This document shows positions 17,185 through 27,840 of a DNA stretch of 64,000 nt, in pieces (position 1 is the first letter of the stretch; every line of letters starts with the position of its first letter). The translations under genes and the position numbers were made by a program. Source of the stretch: Pseudomonas sp. NFIX28 (GTDB lineage: Bacteria; Pseudomonadota; Gammaproteobacteria; Pseudomonadales; Pseudomonadaceae); contig NZ_FNPW01000011.1 in NCBI RefSeq assembly GCF_900107395.1, positions 62,001 through 126,000 of the forward strand, in the 5' to 3' direction. Below the pieces are notes generated by a model, which was not told the origin of the DNA, searched no databases, and saw only the letters and a list, made by a program, of their open reading frames with translations.

Positions 17185-17779
17185 TAGCCGCTGCCGCAGG
17201 CTGCGATTGGCCCGGAACGGGACGCGCTCTTGAGGCCCTTGAAGGCCCTGCGGGCCTTATCGCAGCCTCGCGAACTCGGCAGCGGCTACAGGGGGCAGGC
17301 TCGGCAGCGGTTATAGAGGCGCGCGATCGGTGTAGCCGCTGCCGCAGGCTGCGATCGGCCCGGAACGGGGCGCGCTCTTGAGGCCCTTGAAGGCCCTGCG
17401 GACCTTGTCGCAGCCTCGCGGGCTCGGCAGCGGCTACAGAGGAGCGGGTTCGGCAGCGGTTATGGAGGCGCGCGATCGGTGTAGCCACTGCCGCAGGCTG
17501 CGATCGGCCCGGAACGGGGCGCGCTCTTGGGGCCCTTGAAGGCCCTGCGGGCCTTGTCGCAGCCTCGCGGGCTCGGCAGCGGCTACAGAGGGGCGGGCTC
17601 GGCAGCGGTTATAGAGGCGCGCGATCGGTGTAGCCGCTGCCGCAGGCTGCGATTGGCCCGGAACGGGGCGCGCTCTTGAGGCCCTTGAAGGCCCTGCGGG
17701 CCTTGTCGCAGCCTCGCAGGCTCGGCAGCGGCTACAGGGGGTGTTCGGCAGCGGTTGGTTGTTATAGAGGGACGAGCTA
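17185..17779 (+). repeat. Four-copy ~149-bp tandem array between glgE and treS
   Basis: Four units begin TAGCC(G/A)CTGCCGCAGGCTG at 17185, 17333, 17482 and 17631 (periods 148, 149, 149); the last is shorter and decays after ~17740. Every unit contains TAGCCGCTGCCGCAGGCTGC and, ~95 bases on, its inverted partner TCGCAGCCTCGCGGGCTCGG...CAGCGGCTA. Between these lie GGCCCTTGAAGGCCC and CTGCGGGCCTT. Each repeat therefore folds into a long imperfect hairpin. Units differ by only a few bases, which points to recent amplification. It fills the whole 670-base gap; no gene was found in it. It is not a CRISPR array because there are no short repeats with unique spacers. Confidence 0.9.
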
Positions 17780-17844
17780 GGCAGCGGCTACAGGTGCAGT
17801 GCTATCTGCGCGACATGGACCAATGAATTTTTCAGGAGTTACCC

Positions 17845-21188
<3,344 letters not shown>

Positions 21189-21192
<4 letters not shown>

Positions 21193-23417
21193 GTTTCTTG
21201 AACAAGGGACAGGGTGAGGTCAGGCAGGCGATGCCTGCCGCCAGGGATGTCGAGGCACTGGTGCGTGCCGAGCACCAGGACCCCTTTGCCGTGCTCGGTC
21301 CCCATGACGACGGTGCCGGTGGCCAGTTTATTCGGGCCTTCCTGCCGGGTGCGCTGAGCGTGCAAGTGCTGGCCCGTGATGGCGTTACGCTGCTTGGCAG
21401 CCTTGACGGCACGGAAGTGCCCGGGCTGTTTGTCGGCCATCTGCCCGTGGCCCAGCCTTACCTGCTGCGCATGCAGTGGGCCGGGGGCGAGCAGGTCGCC
21501 GAGGATCCCTACAGCTTCGGCCCGTTGCTCGGCGAGATGGACCTGTACCTGTTCGCCGAGGGCAACCATCGCGACCTCAGTGCCTGCCTCGGCGCGCAGC
21601 TGAAAACCGTGGACGGCGTCGACGGCGTGCGCTTTGCGGTCTGGGCGCCGAATGCCCGACGGGTCTCGGTGGTCGGCGACTTCAACGTCTGGGATGGGCG
21701 CCGGCACCCGATGCGCCTGCGCCATCCGTCCGGGGTCTGGGAAATATTCATCCCGCGCCTGGGCCCGGGCGAAGCCTATAAATATGAAATTCTCGGCGCC
21801 CACGGCATCCTGCCGCTGAAGTCCGACCCGGTGGCGCTGGCCACCCAGATGCCGCCGGACACCGCCTCGAAAGTCGCCGGGCCGCTGACGATCGACTGGC
21901 AGGACTTCGACTGGATGCAGGGCCGTGGCGAACGCCAGCGCGCGGATGCGCCGCTGTCGATCTACGAACTGCATGCCGGCTCCTGGCAATGCGAGGTGGA
22001 CGACCTGGGCGAAGTGGCGCGCCACTACAACTGGCATGAACTGGCCGGGCGCCTGATCCCCTATGTGCAAAACCTAGGCTTCACCCATATCGAGCTGATG
22101 CCGATCATGGAGCACCCGTTCGGCGGTTCCTGGGGCTATCAGCCGCTGTCGCAGTTCGCCCCCAGCGCCCGTTACGGCAGCGCCGACGACTTCGCGGCGT
22201 TCGTCAATGCCTGCCACCTGGCGGGCATCGGCGTGATCCTCGACTGGGTGCCGGCGCACTTTCCCACCGACGCCCACGGCCTGGCGCAATTCGACGGCAC
22301 CGCGCTGTACGAATACGGCAACCCGCTGGAAGGTTTCCACCAGGACTGGGACACCCTGATCTACAACCTGGGGCGCACCGAGGTCCACGGTTTCATGCTG
22401 GCGTCGGCGCTGCACTGGCTCAAGCATTTTCACGTCGACGGCCTGCGGGTGGATGCCGTGGCCTCGATGCTCTATCGCGACTATTCGCGCAACGCCGGGG
22501 AATGGGTGCCCAATCGCCACGGCGGGCGCGAGAACCTCGAAGCCATCGACTTCCTGCGTCACCTCAATGATGTGGTGGCCCTCGAGGCGCCGGGCGCCCT
22601 GGTGATCGCCGAGGAGTCCACGGCCTGGCCCGGCGTCAGCCAGAGCACCCAGCAGGGCGGCCTGGGCTTCGCCTACAAATGGAACATGGGCTGGATGCAC
22701 GATTCGCTGCATTACATCCAGCAGGACCCGGTGTACCGCGCCCATCACCACAACGAGCTGAGTTTCGGCCTGGTGTATGCCTGGTCCGAGCGCTTCATCC
22801 TGCCGATCTCCCACGACGAGGTGGTGCACGGCAAGCATTCGCTGATCGACAAGATGCCCGGCGACCGCTGGCAGAAGTTCGCCAACCTACGCGCCTACCT
22901 GAGCTTCATGTGGACCCATCCGGGCAAGAAGCTGCTGTTCATGGGCTGCGAATTCGGCCAGTGGCGCGAATGGAATCACGATCAGCAACTGGACTGGTAC
23001 CTGCTGCAATACCCCGAGCACCGTGGGGTGCAGAAACTGGTGGGCGACCTCAACCGGCTGTACCGCGAGCACCCGGCGCTGCACGAGCAGGACCACGCAC
23101 CTCAAGGTTTCCAATGGCTGATCGGCGACGATGCGATCAACAGCGTCTATGCCTGGCTGCGCTGGAGCAAGGAGGGCAAGCCGTTGCTGGTGGTGGCCAA
23201 CTTCACCCCGGTGCCGCGCCAGGCCTACCGGGTCGGCGTGCCGTTCGCCGGGCGCTGGGGCGAATTGCTCAACAGTGATTCGGACACCTACGCCGGTTCC
23301 AACTATGGCAACGGCGGCGGGGTGTTCACCGAAGACGTGGCGAGCCATGGCCAGGCGTTGTCGCTGGTGTTGAACCTGCCGCCGCTGGCGGTGCTGATCC
23401 TGCAACCAGAGGCTTGA
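21189..23417 (+). CDS. glgB: GlgB, 1,4-alpha-glucan branching enzyme
   Basis: A 742-aa GH13 branching enzyme that cuts alpha-1,4 chains and rejoins them as alpha-1,6 branches. The N-terminal module (residues ~20-110) plus a CBM48 (FAVWAPNARRVSVVGDFNVWDG) precede the barrel. Catalytic motifs are complete: nucleophile Asp422 in GLRVDAVASML, Glu475 in VIAEESTAWPGVS and the downstream LPISHDEVVHGK. Overlap by 4 bases with treS-mak shows coupled translation. A strong hairpin follows the stop codon. With GlgE it produces the branched glucan of this pathway. Confidence 0.95.
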
Positions 23418-23430
23418 TCCGGCTAGCCGT

Positions 23431-23460
23431 CGCGCCTGCAGGGCAACTCCTGCAGGCGCG
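23431..23460 (+). terminator. Hairpin behind glgB
   Basis: A perfect 12-base inverted repeat, CGCGCCTGCAGG / CCTGCAGGCGCG, with a six-base loop, 14 bases after the glgB stop. The stem is very stable but no U-run follows, so it may be a Rho-independent terminator of reduced efficiency or an mRNA-end stabiliser. Confidence 0.55.
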
Positions 23461-23506
23461 AGCTGGCTGGCGATAAGCACCAAGTGTCGCTGAAACCCCA
23501 ATTCCC

Positions 23507-23530
23507 GTAGCCGCTGCCGCAGGCTGCGAT
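23507..23530. repeat. Single REP of the TAGCCGCTGCC family
   Basis: GTAGCCGCTGCCGCAGGCTG followed by CGAT is one half of the hairpin unit seen four times upstream of treS. Here it stands alone between glgB and the convergent autotransporter-like gene. Confidence 0.7.
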
Positions 23531-23630
23531 CGGGCTCGTAGAGCCCACAACCCGGATGACGCGTATGGCCGATGCTCCCTTGGCATCGGCTGCGCCGCCG
23601 AGCGCAGCATGCTGCAGCCATTACAGGCTT

Positions 23631-24689
23631 TTACCAGCGCATCCGCACACCCAGGCTGCCGATCAGCCCGTTGAGGTCGTTGTCATCCACATCGCTGCTG
23701 TAGTCGGCGCTCACGTACAGGCTGACGACCGGCGTGAGCCTGGCCACCAGGCCCAGGCCGACCTCGACGGTGGAGGACTTGCGGCTGCTGCTGATCTTGT
23801 CGACCTTGTCCAGGGTCAGCACATCGCCGCTGTACACCGTGTGCCACAAGCTGGTGCGCACATAAGGTTCCACCGAGTGCCCGGCCACGTCGTAGTGACC
23901 TTGCAAGTGGGCGCCGACGCGGCCGCTCCAGGAGTTCAGGTTGCCGGCGGAACTGCCGCCGCCGCTGTCAGCGTTCGGGTTGTCCAGGCTGATGCGCTGG
24001 TTGATCAATTGCGCCTGCGGTTCGACTACCCAGTTGTCGCTGATGCCGATGGGAATCCCGCCCTGTACCGACAGGGTCACCGCGCTGCCCTCGGCAGCTT
24101 GCCGCTGGCCCTGTCCGGTGCGGCTGAAGCCACTGACCCGGGCACCGCTGGCCGACAGATCGACATGCCAGCCCTGGGGACCGGTGAGGCTCCAGAACGC
24201 GCCGAGGCTTTGTCCCTGGACGCTGATGCTGTCGTTGCGCGGGTCGCTGAAGCCGCCGGGCATGCCCTGGCTGTTGGCCTGGAACTGGCTTTGGCCGCCC
24301 AGCAGGCCGACGCGCTGGGTATGGCCGCTGCTGCTTTCGAGGGTGTAGAGCACCGAGCCGCCGGGCATGCCGTTGAAGCTGCTGGCAAAACGCGAACCGA
24401 GGTAGCCGACTTCAGTCTGCCGCGCCGCGGGACCGTAAAGCGGATCCCACGCCTGCGGGCGGTCTTGCACGATACCCAGGCTGTTGCCCACGGGCTGGCT
24501 GGCCGGCATGGGCGCCTGGGGTGTCGCGGGTGTGAGCAGACTGTTCAAAAGCAGGTCCTGGCGATACCAACGCTGCGCCTCGTCCTCGGCAGGGGATGCC
24601 TGCGCCTCCATGGAAGAGCACAGCAGAACCGAAGCAGAAACTGTGCACAGAATGATTTTGATCTCTTGTGGGGTGAGTGAAGTTTTCAT
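23631..24689 (-). CDS. Autotransporter beta-domain outer-membrane protein without passenger
   Basis: A 352-aa exported protein. A signal peptide (hydrophobic IILCTVSASVLLCSS, likely cleavage near AQASPAED) is followed by ~60 linker residues and then about 270 residues of alternating hydrophobic strands typical of an autotransporter barrel (RVGLLGGQSQFQ, GWHVDLSASGARVSGFS, GHYDVAGHSVEPYVRTSLWHTV). It ends in the aromatic outer-membrane signature LGVRMRW. There is virtually no passenger, so it is either a stand-alone barrel or a much reduced autotransporter. It sits between the two halves of the alpha-glucan locus with no evident functional link. Function unknown. Confidence 0.72.
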   Translation of the reverse strand: MKTSLTPQEIKIILCTVSASVLLCSSMEAQASPAEDEAQRWYRQDLLLNSLLTPATPQAPMPASQPVGNSLGIVQDRPQAWDPLYGPAARQTEVGYLGSRFASSFNGMPGGSVLYTLESSSGHTQRVGLLGGQSQFQANSQGMPGGFSDPRNDSISVQGQSLGAFWSLTGPQGWHVDLSASGARVSGFSRTGQGQRQAAEGSAVTLSVQGGIPIGISDNWVVEPQAQLINQRISLDNPNADSGGGSSAGNLNSWSGRVGAHLQGHYDVAGHSVEPYVRTSLWHTVYSGDVLTLDKVDKISSSRKSSTVEVGLGLVARLTPVVSLYVSADYSSDVDDNDLNGLIGSLGVRMRW

Positions 24690-25062
24690 GGGGGCTACCT
24701 TGCAATCGCATGCCGTGTCTCGCTATGGCGTCTCTCCTACCCCGAATGAGGGGCGACCGAGTTCGTTGAGGCAAGGCGCGTCGACCCGCTCTAGAGCAGG
24801 GGTTTCGGACTTGCCCCTGGTGATTTGTCCGGGGGTAGTAAGCTGTAGCTAAGGAGACGACAAGGCAGACGTCAAGAAAATGACCGACCAATGGCGTAGG
24901 TAATTCAGGCGATGTAAACGACTGAAAAAACGTGGTTCTCTAAGTTCTTGTTTGTGCGAAAAAACGTCGGCAAGGGCAGGGGCAAGCGGATTTTCAGTAG
25001 CCCACTACCGACCCGCCCCTGGGCGGGCGAATCGGCAGGGTTGGGCGACCCTCGGCGGGTTT
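24690..25062. other. Intergenic region upstream of the autotransporter-like gene
   Basis: This 373-base gap holds the promoter region of the leftward barrel gene, including a near-palindromic CCCCTGG/CCGGGGG site listed separately. It also holds the 3' end region of the alpha/beta hydrolase, with a GC hairpin CCCGCC-CCTG-GGCGGG near 25011-25026. Part of it is notably AT-rich (GAAAAAACGTGG, TTCTTGTTTGTGCG). No open frame here looks like a gene. Confidence 0.4.
24814..24835 (-). promoter_or_regulatory. Interrupted palindrome, candidate activator site
   Basis: CCCCTGG, eight bases, CCGGGGG: seven-base arms with one mismatch, about 125 bases upstream of the barrel gene start on its template orientation. 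Spacing and GC-rich arms resemble sites for LuxR-type response regulators, but no regulator gene is adjacent. Unproven. Confidence 0.3.
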
Positions 25063-25761
25063 TCAGCCTTGGGCCAGCTCCGTGGCCGCCTCGTCGATCA
25101 GGCCGGCGACCTCGGCGGGCTGGGAGGCGAGGGATGCATGGCTGGCCGCCAGGCTGATGATCTTTCTCGCCCCCAGGCGCGCAGCCATGCGTTGCTGGTT
25201 CTGCGGGGCGATCATCCGGTCCTCGGTGGAAATCTGGTACCACGACGGCTTGTGCTTCCAGGCGGGGGTACCGATGGTGTTGCCGAAGGTATTGGCCAGC
25301 GGCGCCTTCTGGGTCAGGCCCATGACCAGCCCGTCCTGCTCCGGCAGATCCTGGCAGAAGCTTTCATGGAAGCGCTCCGGCTTGACCCACAAGTAGCCGT
25401 CGCTGTCGGGCAGCAGGTTCGCCGCAGCCTCGGGCGGGTGCTGCTGGGTGATGCCGCCAGGGCTTTCGCCGGCATCGGGGGCGAACGCGGCGATGTACAC
25501 CAGGCCCGCGACATTCGGCGCCAGGCCGGCTTCGGTGATTACCGCGCCGCCGTAGGAATGGCCGACCAGCAGCACCGGCCCTTCCTGCTGGGCCACCAGC
25601 TTGCGGGTACGCTCGACGTCATCGGCCAGCGAAGTCAGCGGCAGCTCCACTGCGCGAATCCGCGTGTAGCCGCGTTGCAGCAGCTCGACTATGACTTTGT
25701 TCCAGTGGGCGGCACCGCCCCAGAAACCATGGACCAACACAATCACGGGTTTATCGCTCAT
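25063..25761 (-). CDS. Alpha/beta hydrolase
   Basis: A 232-aa cytosolic alpha/beta-hydrolase without signal peptide. It has the oxyanion region VLVHGFWGGAAHW (residues 9-20), nucleophile Ser69 in VGHSYGGAV, an acid in STEDRMI and the catalytic histidine in LAASHASLAS. The sequence style (AHWNKVI, TSLADDVERTRKLV, TEDRMIAPQNQQ) is that of the EstC/PGAP-like esterases found next to stress genes in many proteobacteria. The start is set by AAGGAG eight bases before the ATG. The upstream open frame continues for over 100 codons but is non-coding in character. The substrate is unknown. Confidence 0.82.
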   Translation of the reverse strand: MSDKPVIVLVHGFWGGAAHWNKVIVELLQRGYTRIRAVELPLTSLADDVERTRKLVAQQEGPVLLVGHSYGGAVITEAGLAPNVAGLVYIAAFAPDAGESPGGITQQHPPEAAANLLPDSDGYLWVKPERFHESFCQDLPEQDGLVMGLTQKAPLANTFGNTIGTPAWKHKPSWYQISTEDRMIAPQNQQRMAARLGARKIISLAASHASLASQPAEVAGLIDEAATELAQG

Positions 25762-25842
25762 GGGGTGACTCCTTGGTAATAACACCAGACAGCGGCCCGA
25801 CGCTGCGGGCAGCGATCGGAATGAGAGGCTCGAGTATCGATG

Positions 25843-25881
25843 ACAATCGCCGCCTGCGCACGATCCCGGCGCGGCGATTGT
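25843..25881. terminator. Inverted repeat between EEP and hydrolase genes
   Basis: ACAATCGCCGC and GCGGCGATTGT are perfect 11-base arms around a 17-base GC-rich loop, in the 145-base gap between two leftward genes. It may end or stabilise the EEP transcript; no U-run is seen on the coding strand. Confidence 0.4.
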
Positions 25882-25906
25882 TTGTGCGAATGTTTTGGGC
25901 GGTCGC

Positions 25907-26707
25907 TCAGAGGTGCACTTCCACCGCCAGCGGCAGGTGATCCGACAGGTGCGTCCAGGGCTTGTGCCCGAGGATCTTCGGCGCATGGCTGGTGGCGTTG
26001 CGCAGGTAGATGCGGTCCAGGCGCAGCAGTGGCCAGCGCGCCGGGTAGGTCTTCGCCGGGCGGCCGTGGTGGCGCTCGAAGGCTTCGTGCAGGTCGTCGC
26101 GGCGGGCGAGGGTGGTGTTGCCATGCAACTGCCAGTCGTTGAAATCGCCGGCGATGATCACTGGCGCGTCGTCCGGCAGTGCCTCGAGCAACAGGCACAG
26201 CAACTCCAATTGCAGTTGGCGATGGCTTTCCAGCAGGCTCAGGTGCACGCAGATGGCATGCACCTCGGCGTGCCCCGGCACATCCAGCACACAGTGCAAC
26301 AGCCCGCGGCGTTCCGGGCCGGTGATCGACACATCGAGGTTGCGGTACTGGCGGATCGGGTATTTCGACAGCAGGGCGTTGCCGTGATGGCCGTCGGGAT
26401 AGACCGCGTTGCGCCCGTAGGCGAAGTCGCTCCACATGCTGTCGGCAAGAAATTCGTACTGCGATTGCTGTGGCCAGTTGCTGTAGCGGTTGGCGTGACG
26501 CTCGTGCTCGCCGAGGACTTCCTGGAGGAACACCAGGTCGGCCTGGGTGCTGCGTACCGCATCACGCAGCTCCGGGAGAATGAAACGACGGTTCAGGGCG
26601 GTGAAGCCCTTGTGGGTATTGACGGTCAGGATTCGCAGGCGATGGATCGCCTGGGTTTCGTCCGGCGTTGCCGGCGTGACCGGGCGCCTGGTTGAATCGG
26701 TGCTCAC
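25907..26707 (-). CDS. Endonuclease/exonuclease/phosphatase (EEP) family protein
   Basis: A ~266-aa protein of the EEP (DNase I-like) superfamily, closest in style to E. coli YbhP. The metal and phosphate-binding landmarks are present: LTVNTHKGF near the N-terminus, FLQEVLGEH with the magnesium glutamate, IIAGDFNDW, LDRIYL and the terminal SDHLPL histidine. Two GTG codons compete for the start. GAGGA lies directly against the outer one and six bases before the inner one, so the inner GTG is chosen. YbhP homologues often accompany a cardiolipin synthase; none is here. Phosphodiester or phospholipid phosphatase activity is plausible but not established. It lies downstream of the PIG-L gene on the same strand. 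Confidence 0.83.
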   Translation of the reverse strand: MSTDSTRRPVTPATPDETQAIHRLRILTVNTHKGFTALNRRFILPELRDAVRSTQADLVFLQEVLGEHERHANRYSNWPQQSQYEFLADSMWSDFAYGRNAVYPDGHHGNALLSKYPIRQYRNLDVSITGPERRGLLHCVLDVPGHAEVHAICVHLSLLESHRQLQLELLCLLLEALPDDAPVIIAGDFNDWQLHGNTTLARRDDLHEAFERHHGRPAKTYPARWPLLRLDRIYLRNATSHAPKILGHKPWTHLSDHLPLAVEVHL

Positions 26708-26799
26708 GCTCACTCCTCGTAATCAGGGCGGTTACTCATGCGACTGATACTTTGCCGGTCAGTTCAGGTTGCCCCCGATCGGCATAGGCCGGCGGTGCC

Positions 26800-27555
26800 C
26801 TACATGAAAATGATTTCGTAGGACTGGCGCAGCCGCTCCAGCACCACCGACGTCAGCGTCGGGGCCAGGCCGATGCCCGGATCGCCCTGCAATTGGCTGG
26901 CGTAGGCATGCGCCGCATGGCGCTTGCGGGCCACGGTCCAGGTGTCCAGGCGCAGCTTGCGGGCGCGGTGCCAGGGCAGCAGGTGCTCATCGCGCGCCGG
27001 CCAGTGCCAGGCCAGCACCGGCATTTCGTGGAAGGCCACGCCGGCCCGGGCCGCGGCCCTGGCGCTGGCCCGGCCGACGGCATCGTGGTCATCGTTGCCG
27101 TCTTCGCGCCAGGTGCTGAACACCACGTCGCCGGGGCGCAGGTAGCGGCCGATGAACTGGCTCAACTGGTGCTCGCGGTCTTGCAGCGCATTGTCGACAA
27201 AACCGCCGCGAATCCATTTCAGGCTATGCAGGGGCAGCCCGAGGCGGCGCAGGGCCTCGACACTTTCCTGGGGGCGAAACACGCTCAGGCGCCGCTCCGA
27301 CCACAGCTCGGAGCCGGGGTGGCTGGCGCTGCCGTCGGTGACGGAAATCAATTGCAGCGGATGGCCGTGGTGGGCCAGGACTTGCAGCAGGCCGCCGCAG
27401 ATCAGCACTTCATCGCCCGGGTGCGGGGCGATGATCACCGCGCGGCATCCGGGCGGTACCAGGCTGGCGATGTTGATGGGGGGGACGTCGGGCAGATGGC
27501 GAGCGCCGTTCCAGACCTGCTCCGGCCAGTTGTCGCTCAGAGGTATGGGCTTCAT
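26800..27555 (-). CDS. PIG-L family deacetylase
   Basis: A 251-aa cytosolic zinc deacetylase of the LmbE/PIG-L family, enzymes that remove acetyl from N-acetylglucosaminyl conjugates (for example MshB, BshB). The zinc motif reads PHPGDE (His45, Asp48, Glu49), a Gly variant of the usual AHPDDE in which the metal ligands are kept. The third ligand region is DGNDDHDAVGRA. The start chosen has AAGGA ten bases upstream. The longer open frame is unsupported. It stands after glgX on the same strand but with a 285-base gap and its own palindrome, so it may be separately controlled. The substrate is unknown; a sugar conjugate linked to the glucan locus is possible. Confidence 0.8.
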   Translation of the reverse strand: MKPIPLSDNWPEQVWNGARHLPDVPPINIASLVPPGCRAVIIAPHPGDEVLICGGLLQVLAHHGHPLQLISVTDGSASHPGSELWSERRLSVFRPQESVEALRRLGLPLHSLKWIRGGFVDNALQDREHQLSQFIGRYLRPGDVVFSTWREDGNDDHDAVGRASARAAARAGVAFHEMPVLAWHWPARDEHLLPWHRARKLRLDTWTVARKRHAAHAYASQLQGDPGIGLAPTLTSVVLERLRQSYEIIFM

Positions 27556-27780
27556 GGGTATCACATCCTTGTTCCGGGGCAGTCGGCGCGCGGTGATAAG
27601 CCGGGCCCGCTTGGGTTCGCGCCCGGTGTCGGTCCGGGTGCCGGCGCTCCATACCTTGGATTGCCGTCCTGCAAGAGCGTTCAATCATGCGTGGCCACTG
27701 GCCACCATCACAGGGGCCGGCGGCGTATTCCGATCGCCACGCTCAGCGGTTCAAGATAGCCGGAAATGGGGAAATGGCAC

Positions 27781-27800
27781 CATCGTACATTTGTATGATG
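27781..27800 (-). promoter_or_regulatory. 20-bp palindrome upstream of the PIG-L gene
   Basis: CATCGTACA-TT-TGTATGATG, nine-base arms with one mismatch, in an AT-rich island between the glgX stop and the PIG-L start. Form and size suit a dimeric repressor (GntR or TetR type). Confidence 0.35.
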
Positions 27801-27840
27801 CGCTGCCCGCGATCGGATTCCTGGATGGCCAGGAACCTGC

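Noticed and set aside
17185..17779. CRISPR array
   Set aside because: Units are ~149 bp and alike along their whole length, with no short repeat/unique spacer alternation and no cas genes.
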